From: Citrobacter farmeri
GTDB taxonomy: Bacteria; Pseudomonadota; Gammaproteobacteria; Enterobacterales; Enterobacteriaceae
Direction: 5' to 3'
Length of the DNA: 64,000 bases
Assembly: GCF_019048065.1 (NCBI RefSeq)
Contig: NZ_CP077291.1
Coordinates: forward strand, 434,001-498,000
The notes beneath the pieces are model-generated. The model was not told the origin of the DNA. It searched no databases and saw nothing but the letters and a program-made list of their open reading frames with translations. Shown one piece after another: positions 1 through 7,799 of this stretch. The position numbers were made by a program, and so were the translations under genes. Each line of letters starts with the position of its first letter. The stretch's first letter is position 1.

Positions 1-23
1 CTCACTGTAATAAAAGGCCAAAA

Positions 24-767
24 ATGAGCAAGAAAAGACATAACGGATATCTGATGGCGGCGTGGGCGCTGAGCATGATTGGCGGCTACGCGCAGGCAGG
101 GGTCTCTCTGGATCGGACCCGCGTCATTATTACGGAGAAAGAGGCCTCGTCGAGTGCCAATCTGTCCAATACCAGCCCGGATATTCCCTTCCTCGCCCAG
201 TCGTGGGTCGAGGATGAAAAAGGCAACAAGATAACGTCGCCGCTGATTGTGTTACCGCCGCTACAGCGGATTAACGGGGGACAGAAAGGGATCGCGCGCG
301 TCACCAAAACCGCCGGGATCGAAAAACTGCCGCAGGACAGGGAGAGCCTGTTCTACCTCAACGTCCGGGAGATCCCGCCGAAACCGGATAAACCGAACAC
401 GCTGCAACTGGCCATGCAGTCGCGCATCAAGCTGTTTTACCGCCCGGCGGCGGTGATCCCGAAGACCCGGAGTGAGGTCTGGCAGGACCAGGTGGTGTTC
501 CATAAAAACGGCGGCCAGATGACGGCACAGAACCCAACGCCTTACTACGTCACGATCCTTGGGTTGTCCAAAGGGGCCGGACAAAAGATCACCCAATTCC
601 CGGGGATCATGATCGCGCCCAAATCGAGCCTGCAGTTTGCGGTGACGGACGGGAATGTCAGCCAGTTTTCCATGATGTACGTGAACGATTATGGCGGACA
701 CCCGGAGCTGAAGTTTCGTTGCGATGGCAACACCTGCAAAGCACTTCCACCCGCGCAGCAGGGCTAA
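24..767 (+). CDS. Fimbrial periplasmic chaperone (PapD/FimC family)
   Basis: 247-residue periplasmic chaperone that would hold fimbrial subunits and deliver them to an usher. A signal peptide is visible (positive start, hydrophobic stretch, AQA cleavage near residue 25). The mature part has the family hallmarks: SLDRTRVI in strand A1, LPQDRESLFYLNVREIPP mid-protein and the IKLFYRP motif at the end of domain 1. It is very similar to the second chaperone in this window (23.4-24.2 kb), so the two operons belong to related fimbrial types. The usher gene expected upstream is not visible; only 23 bases precede this start. It is followed at 17 bases by a minor pilin. Family assignment is secure; the type of fimbria is not known. 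Confidence 0.93.
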   Translation: MSKKRHNGYLMAAWALSMIGGYAQAGVSLDRTRVIITEKEASSSANLSNTSPDIPFLAQSWVEDEKGNKITSPLIVLPPLQRINGGQKGIARVTKTAGIEKLPQDRESLFYLNVREIPPKPDKPNTLQLAMQSRIKLFYRPAAVIPKTRSEVWQDQVVFHKNGGQMTAQNPTPYYVTILGLSKGAGQKITQFPGIMIAPKSSLQFAVTDGNVSQFSMMYVNDYGGHPELKFRCDGNTCKALPPAQQG

Positions 768-784
768 CCAGGAGGAACCTGACA

Positions 785-1408
785 ATGCAAAATCCTTTAT
801 CCACTGTGGCCCTCCTCGCGATGGGCGTGGCGTTTCAGTGCGGGGCGGATGTACCGGCGCAGCCACAACATAACGCCCAGGAACATGTCAGCGAAGATAG
901 CGGCATTGTCCGGTTTCACGGTTCTGTGTTTGCTTCCCCTTGCGTACTGATGACACAAGGGCGCATTCAGGACGTCGAGTTGGGTGAGATCAGCGCGCAG
1001 CATTTTCGTCAGGCGGGCGATCGCAGCGAGCCGGTGCGTTTCAAATTGCATCTGAAGGACTGCCTGAAAGGGGCGTCGCAGTCGCGAGGGAGTCTGGCTT
1101 CCAGGACCACCGGGAATGACTGGCGTGCTTACAGCACCGGGGAACAGGCGGTACAACTGACGTTTGTGGGAGAGTCCGATCTTAATAACGGGCAGCTATT
1201 ACGCACCACGGGTACGACTCAGGGCGCGGGTGTGCGCCTGCTCGATAAAAGCGGGAATGCGCTGGATGTCGGCCAGACCCATGCTCCCTGGCTGGTCAAT
1301 TCCGGTGACAGTGAGCTGAATTTTATGGCGGCGCTGGAATCCACCGGCTTACATGTGAGCGCCGGGGATTTTAGCAGCCTGGTTCGCCTGAAAATGGAGT
1401 ACTTGTAA
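785..1408 (+). CDS. Minor fimbrial subunit
   Basis: About 207 residues. I start at the ATG at 785 because an AGGAGG sequence sits just upstream and a signal peptide (MQNPLSTVALLAMG, then AFQCGAD) follows; a longer in-frame start at 719 would run into the preceding gene. Mature features fit a chaperone-usher pilin: an early cysteine in ASPCVL paired with a cysteine in LKDCLKG, and a C-terminal LKMEYL with the penultimate aromatic residue used in chaperone binding and donor-strand exchange. The stop codon overlaps the next start by one base (TAATG), implying translational coupling to the adhesin gene. Probably an adaptor between rod and tip. Confidence 0.85.
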   Translation: MQNPLSTVALLAMGVAFQCGADVPAQPQHNAQEHVSEDSGIVRFHGSVFASPCVLMTQGRIQDVELGEISAQHFRQAGDRSEPVRFKLHLKDCLKGASQSRGSLASRTTGNDWRAYSTGEQAVQLTFVGESDLNNGQLLRTTGTTQGAGVRLLDKSGNALDVGQTHAPWLVNSGDSELNFMAALESTGLHVSAGDFSSLVRLKMEYL

Positions 1409-2463
1409 TGAAACTGCCTGGCCTGTTCCGCCGCAAATTGCCGGTCTTACTGGCGCTCAGCACGCTTGGCTTGCCGGGGGCGGCGTGGTCCGTGGTGGAC
1501 GGGGAAATTGAACCGGTAAACGGTACCTACGATTATCTGATTAATATTAATAATCATGACATTACCAACAACCAGGTGGGCGCGACCGTTACTGATGAAT
1601 TCAACCTGGCCGGGATGTTTCAGGGGCGCGCTTACTGCTCACAGCCGATGAGTAATCAGCCGGTATTTTTCATGGCGCAAGCGACGTTAACGCAGTCCGG
1701 CATGACGGCGGGTTACCTCAAGCTCAATGACTATATGGACGTCAAAATTGAGATCTACATCGGCGGGGAGCTGCAACAGTATAAAACCGTACCGTTCGAT
1801 AATGTCTCCAATGGTGCCGATCAGAACTTCTGCAACGTTCCCAGCACCATTCTGCAAAACCAATTCGCTTCCGGCGCGAAGGGGCGGGTGACCTTTATGA
1901 TCACCAAACCGATTATCAACGGAGTGAACCTGCAAGGCTCTGAAATCGCCAAACTCTTTGGTCGCCTGGGGCCGGGCGCAATGGGGCAAACACCGCTGTC
2001 GCGCATCACCATCGCTTCCGGGGTCATTACCGTACCGGACAAATGTACCGTTAATCAGGGGACGCCGATCGTTGTCGACTTCGGCAACATCCCGGGGATC
2101 GGTAGCCGACTAAATGGTACCAACTACAGCCAGAACGTGCCGATTCATGTGAAGTGCGAGGGGGGCAGCTTTGCCCAGGGGGCACTGAATATCAAGCTGG
2201 GGATCCAGCAGGCCAATCCGGCATTTGATGACGGTAAATACCTGAGTACGCAGGGAACAACGGATCGTTCCGAGCTGGGTATTGCGCTGCGTGACCGTCA
2301 GGGTAATCCGGTGGCACCCAACACCTTCTATAACGTGCCGGGGTTTGCCAATAACGAAGGTGACTGGAACCTGACTGCTGCACCGGTGGCGAAATATGTC
2401 ACCTCAGTCATTCCGGAAGGCGAGTTCCATGCTTCCGCAACGGTTGTGGCTGAATTCCAGTAA
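1408..2463 (+). CDS. Fimbrial tip adhesin, two-domain
   Basis: 351 residues, about twice the length of a pilin, as expected for a FimH/MrkD-like tip adhesin. A signal peptide ends near residue 28. Residues about 30-205 would be the receptor-binding domain, with cysteines in AYCSQP and NFCNVP. Residues about 210-351 look like a pilin domain, opening with VPDKCTVNQGTP and ending ATVVAEFQ. The ligand cannot be predicted from sequence alone. The gene lies between two minor pilin genes, with 9 bases to the next, which supports a tip location. Confidence 0.85.
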   Translation: MKLPGLFRRKLPVLLALSTLGLPGAAWSVVDGEIEPVNGTYDYLININNHDITNNQVGATVTDEFNLAGMFQGRAYCSQPMSNQPVFFMAQATLTQSGMTAGYLKLNDYMDVKIEIYIGGELQQYKTVPFDNVSNGADQNFCNVPSTILQNQFASGAKGRVTFMITKPIINGVNLQGSEIAKLFGRLGPGAMGQTPLSRITIASGVITVPDKCTVNQGTPIVVDFGNIPGIGSRLNGTNYSQNVPIHVKCEGGSFAQGALNIKLGIQQANPAFDDGKYLSTQGTTDRSELGIALRDRQGNPVAPNTFYNVPGFANNEGDWNLTAAPVAKYVTSVIPEGEFHASATVVAEFQ

Positions 2464-2472
2464 GGAGGGAAT

Positions 2473-3021
2473 ATGCATCGCATAACAACGATCTTTGCCT
2501 GTTTGTTGACAACGCTCGCTCCGGCTCCGGTGTGGGCGCTGGGGGAGTTGCTGGGCGGCGATCTCAGTTTCACCGGTGTGGTGATGGTTTATCCGTGCAG
2601 TATTGCGCCAGAGTCAGAGCGGGTGCCGGTCAACTTTGGGGAGGTATCGACAAAGTCATTGTATATAAATGGAAAAACGACGCCGATTCCGTTCACGATT
2701 AAGTTACAGGACTGTACCCCGAACGTTTTTAACACCGTAACGGTAACGTTTAGCGGCGATCCCAACGGCAATCTGGCGGACCGACTGGCGATCAGCGCCA
2801 CGTCGCCGGGCAATGCGGGCGGCGTCGGGATTGGCCTGCTGGAGGAGGATGATACGCCCGTGCGCCTGAATGTCGCGACCCGGCCGGCCGCGATCGCCGA
2901 CACCATTTTGCGGCTTAACTTCCAGGCGTTTGTTGAAGCCGAGCCGGATGCCTTAGCCAATGGCACCCTGAGCACTGGACCCTTTACCGCCACGGCAAAT
3001 TACACATTGAACTATCAGTAA
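2473..3021 (+). CDS. Minor fimbrial subunit (FimF/MrkF-like)
   Basis: 182 residues with signal peptide (cleavage after VWA near residue 22). Pilin features are LSFTGVVMVYPCSI with the first conserved cysteine, IKLQDC with the second, and a C-terminal YTLNYQ. An AAGGAGGG ribosome site precedes the ATG. It is the last structural gene of the first fimbrial operon. The 23-base gap to the following regulator gene suggests that both can be on one transcript. Its exact place in the fibre (adaptor, anchor or terminator) cannot be told. Confidence 0.85.
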   Translation: MHRITTIFACLLTTLAPAPVWALGELLGGDLSFTGVVMVYPCSIAPESERVPVNFGEVSTKSLYINGKTTPIPFTIKLQDCTPNVFNTVTVTFSGDPNGNLADRLAISATSPGNAGGVGIGLLEEDDTPVRLNVATRPAAIADTILRLNFQAFVEAEPDALANGTLSTGPFTATANYTLNYQ

Positions 3022-3044
3022 CGTCATCAACAGGGAATTGGGGC

Positions 3045-3704
3045 ATGGAGTATCAGTGTTTTCTTTACAATAAAGATCTCTTTTTTTCGCAAGGAATAAA
3101 AACGGTGATTGCCAGTTTGCTCGCGGAGCAGACGGACGTTTTATATTCCTTAACGGATGACTACGCGCAACTGATCGAGCAGTTGCAGACTCGCGTTAAT
3201 GATGACTGTTGCCTGTGGATCCTCTGCGATCTGGACAGCCTGCCGCGGGAGCGGATTCGTGCGTTGCAGCTTATGAATGATTTCTATCAGCGAGAAAATA
3301 AGAACCTGATCATTTTATTAAGCGAACACAATATGCCGCTATTTTTCACGCTTTATTCGCTCTTGCCAAACGCCCACTGGTTATTGAAAAGCGAGAATCT
3401 CGCCAATACCACCCCTTTTTTTCAGGATTTATTGGATCAACAACGTCAGGGATGCTGCTTTAGCCATTCATTGGTGAATTACACGCGCAGAAAACTGCAC
3501 CGTCGGGAAGTGAACTATACGATTTCCGGTAATGAATGGTGGCTGATGGAGGAGATATTCAAAGGAAAATCGCTGTCGCAGATTTCCTGCGAGGTAAATA
3601 TCGACATCCGACGCCTGAGCTATATCAAGCGGCACTTAATGAAGCGACTGAATATCAGAAACAACATTGCGTTATTTACGGTGTTCAAGGGAATTATGCC
3701 GTGA
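3045..3704 (+). CDS. LuxR/FimW-type transcriptional regulator
   Basis: 219-residue protein. The N-terminal two-thirds resemble a receiver-like fold (FLYNKDLFFSQGIKTVI start, ILCDLDSLP where an Asp-containing strand would be) without clear conservation of a phosphorylation pocket. The C-terminal part (about 160-215; KGKSLSQISCEVNI then RRLSYIKRHLMKRLNI) fits a LuxR-type helix-turn-helix. It lies 23 bases after a fimbrial operon and 90 bases before the precursor peptide gene, so it could control either; position alone does not decide. Fimbrial LuxR-type regulators such as FimW are a known precedent. Confidence 0.7.
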   Translation: MEYQCFLYNKDLFFSQGIKTVIASLLAEQTDVLYSLTDDYAQLIEQLQTRVNDDCCLWILCDLDSLPRERIRALQLMNDFYQRENKNLIILLSEHNMPLFFTLYSLLPNAHWLLKSENLANTTPFFQDLLDQQRQGCCFSHSLVNYTRRKLHRREVNYTISGNEWWLMEEIFKGKSLSQISCEVNIDIRRLSYIKRHLMKRLNIRNNIALFTVFKGIMP

Positions 3705-3746
3705 CCCGTGATAAGTCTTTTCGGCAGTAGCATTCGCCGAACTATC

Positions 3747-3764
3747 GGTGCAAATGATTGCACC
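3747..3764. promoter_or_regulatory. Perfect inverted repeat upstream of peptide gene
   Basis: A 7-bp perfect inverted repeat (GGTGCAA-atga-TTGCACC) lies 30 bases before the start codon of the precursor peptide. It has no T-run, so it is not a classical terminator. Candidate roles are a regulator-binding site or a 5'-leader hairpin that affects translation. No experimental support. Confidence 0.4.
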
Positions 3765-3793
3765 AAATTAAACCCTAAGTAAGGAAAACAGAG

Positions 3794-3991
3794 ATGAAAA
3801 AATTGACTGCAATTGACGTGGCTAACGTTGTGGGCGGAACGTGCAAAACCTGCGAAACAACGTATCAGAACGTTACCATTGGTGGTGTGACCTCCTGTAA
3901 GGAACTGACGACCTGCACGGATAAGCACGGTAGTACCACATCAATGAAAGATGCAAATGCCAGCAAGTGTGGTGGTATTCCGAACCGCTAA
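3794..3991 (+). CDS. Cys-rich precursor peptide with double-glycine leader
   Basis: 65 residues. The leader is MKKLTAIDVANVVGG with Gly14-Gly15 at the expected C39 peptidase cut site; the predicted mature part is 50 residues, starting Thr-Cys. Cysteines are at 17, 20, 35, 41 and 59: an odd number, so one would be left unpaired if two disulfides form. The core is rich in Thr, Ser, Lys and Gly. An AAGGA ribosome site precedes the ATG. From memory it resembles the small enterobacterial proteins annotated DUF4762. A double-glycine leader, a downstream C39 exporter and a DsbA-like protein together make it the likely substrate of the whole cluster. Whether it is a microcin, toxin or signal is unknown. 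Confidence 0.8.
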   Translation: MKKLTAIDVANVVGGTCKTCETTYQNVTIGGVTSCKELTTCTDKHGSTTSMKDANASKCGGIPNR

Positions 3992-4004
3992 TCATTGGCT
4001 ATAG

Positions 4005-4038
4005 CCTGGAGGTACCCGCGCCTCCAGGTTTATTTTTT
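4005..4038 (+). terminator. Terminator/attenuator after peptide gene
   Basis: Perfect 8-bp stem (CCTGGAGG/CCTCCAGG) with an 8-base loop, followed by TTTATTTTTT. It sits between the peptide stop and the start of the DsbA-like gene. It would end most transcripts after the peptide and let a minority read through, a usual way to make far more precursor than enzyme. Confidence 0.75.
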
Positions 4039-4055
4039 CCGCTGCGAGAATAACT

Positions 4056-4727
4056 ATGGCGACTCAATTTAAACCCATCACCATTATTAGCTATTCACTG
4101 TTTCTGATCGTTATCTCTTCGCTGATAACGGTGCTTTGCTATCACATTTTTGTCTTTAATACGTTTGCCACAGATGACTCGCAAACGCAGGCTTTTCGTG
4201 AAGTCAGCGCGGCGCAAATTGCGGATAGTCCGATCAAAGAAGCGCGCAGTATTATTGAAGTGATGTCTTACGGTTGCCATTATTGTGCGGCAAACGAAGA
4301 GAATCTGGCGGAATTTTCCCGCACGCTGCCGCCGGGGAGTTCGTTTACCTCGATTCATATTACCAGTGAGAACAGCGGCCTTGCCGCTTACGCGCCGATT
4401 TTTGCCACGCTGGAAGAGATGGGAATTGAAAAGAAGGTTCGTGACAGCGCCTATAACGCCGTTATTACGCGCAATGTCGATCTCGCCGATGAGAAGGCAC
4501 TGAATGCCTGGCTGGGGAAAAATAATATTGATGCGGATAAATTTAAAACCCTGCGCCAGAGTGACGCGGTAAAAAACCGTCTCAGCACGATGGCGGCGAT
4601 TACCGCACACTATGACATTAACGCGACGCCGATGTTTATTATCAATAAACGCTATGTGGTGGCCCAGGACAGCGAATTTCCTCAATTTGCGCAGCGCATG
4701 CTGCAATTGCTGAAAGAGGATAAATAA
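4056..4727 (+). CDS. Membrane-anchored DsbA-like thiol oxidoreductase
   Basis: 223 residues. A single transmembrane segment at about 11-34 anchors the protein; the rest would be periplasmic. The thioredoxin-fold active site is CHYC at residues 74-77 (in MSYGCHYCAANEENL). The cis-proline loop is ATPMFIIN near residue 190, as in DsbA/DsbC/ScsC-type proteins. The helical insert between them is of DsbA type. Beside a five-cysteine precursor, the obvious role is to form or proofread disulfides after export. A reductase or isomerase role is also possible; motif and context do not settle it. Confidence 0.82.
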   Translation: MATQFKPITIISYSLFLIVISSLITVLCYHIFVFNTFATDDSQTQAFREVSAAQIADSPIKEARSIIEVMSYGCHYCAANEENLAEFSRTLPPGSSFTSIHITSENSGLAAYAPIFATLEEMGIEKKVRDSAYNAVITRNVDLADEKALNAWLGKNNIDADKFKTLRQSDAVKNRLSTMAAITAHYDINATPMFIINKRYVVAQDSEFPQFAQRMLQLLKEDK

Positions 4728-4732
4728 CCCCG

Positions 4733-5683
4733 GTGGTCAGATTTTTTATTCTCTGGAGCGTGTTTAGTTTTAAAAACAGCACGGGATGGCTGTATGACGC
4801 GAGACGTCATTTTTCTCAGGAAAGGCTACTTCTCCTGCGAAAAATGGTGCGTTATCTGCCGCTGCCTGTGTTGCTGACCGTGGCGAAAGGACTCTGTGCG
4901 CTGCGGTTGGTGGGGCGCTCATTCCGTTTACGTGATGCCGTGGCAAACGAAAACACCCGCTGCCTGACCGGGCAAAAAGGCCGGGTGAACGCGGCCTGGC
5001 TCGCAGTGCGTCGCCGCCTGCTGGAAGAAGCCGCGACCTGGGGACAAAACCCGAAGCTGTTACAGCAGATCCGCGCCTGCGCGGATGAACTCGATGCGGT
5101 TGTCGCGCCACTGCATCAGCAGAAGACACCGTACATTCTGGCACCGTTACATACGGTGTCGGACGTACTGGCGGCGATGGTCGGTGCCTGCGTTACGCCA
5201 GGCAAAGCCAGCGTGGTGGTCTCTTCCAGCGCTGAACTCTATAACGCGCAGACCCGCGCACTTGGCGGTATCGACCTTTCCTACTGTTCCATCCATCAGC
5301 AGAATAAAACGCTGGCTGGCAGCCTGATGGGGCTCATTACCGATGTCGCCGCCGGGCAGCAGAACATGATTATTTTTCCCGATATTTCGCCGGACTACAC
5401 CTTGCAGGCCGAAGGGGCGCTGGCAGCGAAATTGCCGTGTCGTTTATTCGGTCGTAGCGCGAAGTTACACAATGGCGTGGTCCGCCTCTCCGGGGTGATT
5501 GCGGCGCAGGTGGTGTTTTATCACCTCAGTTATGACAACGGCCTGCGCATCCACATTCATCCACCGGTGAGCTGTCAGAACGTCGCCCATGCGCTACCTG
5601 ACGTTATTGAATCCACTCTGCGTGAACATCCGCAGGAGTGGCTCCTTTGGCACAGCCACTCTCTCTTCTTTATTAATCATTAA
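4733..5683 (+). CDS. LpxL/HtrB-like acyltransferase, atypical active-site motif
   Basis: 316 residues from a GTG start that has an AGAGGA site 12 bases upstream. The second half fits the lysophospholipid/lauroyl acyltransferase fold: APLHTVSD near residues 137-144, NMIIFPDISPDYT, a LPCRLFGRSAKLHNGVVRLSG segment like the family's FFG...G...LA block, and WLLWHSHSLFF at the end. The usual HX4D/E catalytic motif is not exact: His140 is followed by Asp144 (HX3D). Seen with the neighbouring acyl carrier protein and ketosynthase, it could move a fatty acyl group from ACP to the peptide or to a lipid. The acceptor is unknown and catalysis is not assured. Confidence 0.65.
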   Translation: MVRFFILWSVFSFKNSTGWLYDARRHFSQERLLLLRKMVRYLPLPVLLTVAKGLCALRLVGRSFRLRDAVANENTRCLTGQKGRVNAAWLAVRRRLLEEAATWGQNPKLLQQIRACADELDAVVAPLHQQKTPYILAPLHTVSDVLAAMVGACVTPGKASVVVSSSAELYNAQTRALGGIDLSYCSIHQQNKTLAGSLMGLITDVAAGQQNMIIFPDISPDYTLQAEGALAAKLPCRLFGRSAKLHNGVVRLSGVIAAQVVFYHLSYDNGLRIHIHPPVSCQNVAHALPDVIESTLREHPQEWLLWHSHSLFFINH

Positions 5684-5690
5684 TGAAAAA

Positions 5691-7799
5691 ATGACAACTA
5701 CGATCCCGAATCTGATCTTTCAGGAAGAGACCAACGAGTGCGGACTGGCGTGTGTGGCGATGCTGGCACAGACGCAGGGGCAGCCCGTTTCGCTGGCAAC
5801 ATTGCGCGAGTGGTTTCCGGCTTCCGATCACGGTACTTCGCTGGATACGCTGATGAGCATCCTGGCGCGACTGGGCATTGCGACGACGCCGGTGCTGTTT
5901 GAGCATGATGAGTTGAGCTCCCTGCCGCTGCCCGCCATTTTGCATTACGGCGCGAGCCACTATGTCCTGCTGGCCTGGCGCAAGGGCAATCACGTATGCG
6001 TGATGAACCCGGCGATTGGCGAGCAGTGGCTGCCGTTTGCCGCGCTTAAGCAGGAGATCAGCGGCTACGCCCTGATTGTCGAACCTGAGCAGGCATCAGC
6101 CGCCGACCCTGATTTACCGTTGCCGACAACAGCGCAGAGTGTTCCGCGGGCGATGAGTATGCAGGAAACCGCAGCGGTGCCGGGGATCTATCGGCTGATG
6201 CTGTTGACCTTTCTGGTCTCATTAACGTTATTTCTGATGCCGACGATGGTGAGCAACGCCATCAACCAGGCCTTTTCCAGCGTGGAGAGCAGCAACTTCC
6301 CCTACGGCTGGTTTATCCTGGCGTTTGTCGCCTCTTCACTGATGGCGCTGGGTGTGCGGGTGGTTAGCGAACGCTTTATCAAACGCTTTGTGCTGATCCA
6401 CAGCGGCGTGGGATTTTCCCGTCTGCTCCGTAACCCGCTGCGTTTTTTCGAAAAACGGGCGCCGGGAGAGATCTTCAGCCGCTTTACGGCCTGGCAGATT
6501 GGCCTGCTGCAAAAAATTGAACTGGACAACGGCCTGCGCTCCGACTGGGTGATCTGCACGATCGCGCTGGCTGTCATGTTCTGGATTGCGCCCGTGCTGG
6601 CGGCGATCTCTGCCGTCGGTGTCACGGTGATGGGGATCATTAGCGTCTGGGCGGTGATCCGCGATCGCTGGTTCACCCAGCAACTGCAGTTGAAAAGCGC
6701 CACCCTGAACGATTTTTTTATGGAAACCATTCAGGGCATTTTGACCGTCAAAACCGCCGGACTGGAAGGTCAGCGCCAGGGGCAGTTTGCCAACTTCAGT
6801 CGCGATCTGTTTTCGTGTCTGCAACGCCAGAAGATCTACCAGCAGGTGAAAGAGGGGTTGTATCAGCTCACCGGAAGCCTGGAGATGGTGGTGTTTATGC
6901 TGGTGGTTCTGCCAATGGTGCACAGCAAACTGATCTCACTGGGCGATTTTTTTGCCTATAGCTTCCTGCGGCAAATATTCACTTCCTACGTTACGCGGAT
7001 TTTCTACGCCATTATTCAGAAATCCCAATTGAATGTGATCGACACCCGCGCCCATGCGCTGTTTGCGCCACGGGACGAGGAGGCGACCGCATCGCTGGCG
7101 GCACAACCTCCCGCCGATACCGTGCCGGACCTGACGTTTGAGTCGCTGTGTTACGGCTACGATCCCGCAAGGCCGGTGCTGTCATCGGTTTCGCTGTCGC
7201 TGCGCGCGGGTGAACAGATTGCAATTGTCGGTGAATCCGGCGCGGGTAAGAGCACCTTACTGCGGTTGATTGCCGGACTGTTTTCTCCTCAGGCGGGGGG
7301 CTGTTATGTCGCCGACACGGCGCTCCCGGCACAACAACTGGCACAGTTTGTCTGCCTGCAAAGTCAGGAGGACATTCTGTTTAATGCCTCGGTTCGTGAA
7401 AATATCACCCTGTTCGATGCGCACTACCGTGAGCGCGACCGTGGGCGGATAGAGGCGCTGCTGGAATCTCTTGCGCTGGGCGGGGTGGTGCGTGGATTGC
7501 CGGGCGGTATTGACGCTCTGATCCGTGAAAGCCATGCGGCGCTTTCGCTCGGCCAGCGTCAACGGTTATTGCTGGCGCGGGCGCTGTACAGTTCGCGTCC
7601 GGTGTTGTTGCTCGACGAACCGACCGCCAATCTTGATGACGACACGGCGGCCATTGTGATGGAGACGATTCACGCCCATTGCCAGAAAGCCGGAAAGTCA
7701 CTGATTGTGGTTACCCACAGTGACGCGATTTTGTCGCGGTTCCAGCGGGTGTATCAACTCACCGAAGGTAAGCTCAGTCCGCTGGAGGTCAACGTATGA
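5691..7799 (+). CDS. C39 peptidase-containing ABC exporter (bacteriocin type)
   Basis: 702 residues. I start at ATG 5691, eight bases after the previous stop; a longer in-frame start would lie inside the preceding gene. Domains in order: C39 peptidase (about 1-135; Gln11, Cys17 in NECGLAC, His90 in ASHYVLL), membrane domain (about 165-460), and ATPase domain with Walker A GESGAGKST (514-522), signature LSLGQRQR (618) and Walker B LLLDEPTANLD (Asp642-Glu643). The third peptidase residue, normally Asp in a DPA motif, is Asn106 here (MNPAIG). The protein would cut the precursor after Gly-Gly and export the product across the inner membrane. Its stop overlaps the next start (ATGA). Confidence 0.92.
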   Translation: MTTTIPNLIFQEETNECGLACVAMLAQTQGQPVSLATLREWFPASDHGTSLDTLMSILARLGIATTPVLFEHDELSSLPLPAILHYGASHYVLLAWRKGNHVCVMNPAIGEQWLPFAALKQEISGYALIVEPEQASAADPDLPLPTTAQSVPRAMSMQETAAVPGIYRLMLLTFLVSLTLFLMPTMVSNAINQAFSSVESSNFPYGWFILAFVASSLMALGVRVVSERFIKRFVLIHSGVGFSRLLRNPLRFFEKRAPGEIFSRFTAWQIGLLQKIELDNGLRSDWVICTIALAVMFWIAPVLAAISAVGVTVMGIISVWAVIRDRWFTQQLQLKSATLNDFFMETIQGILTVKTAGLEGQRQGQFANFSRDLFSCLQRQKIYQQVKEGLYQLTGSLEMVVFMLVVLPMVHSKLISLGDFFAYSFLRQIFTSYVTRIFYAIIQKSQLNVIDTRAHALFAPRDEEATASLAAQPPADTVPDLTFESLCYGYDPARPVLSSVSLSLRAGEQIAIVGESGAGKSTLLRLIAGLFSPQAGGCYVADTALPAQQLAQFVCLQSQEDILFNASVRENITLFDAHYRERDRGRIEALLESLALGGVVRGLPGGIDALIRESHAALSLGQRQRLLLARALYSSRPVLLLDEPTANLDDDTAAIVMETIHAHCQKAGKSLIVVTHSDAILSRFQRVYQLTEGKLSPLEVNV

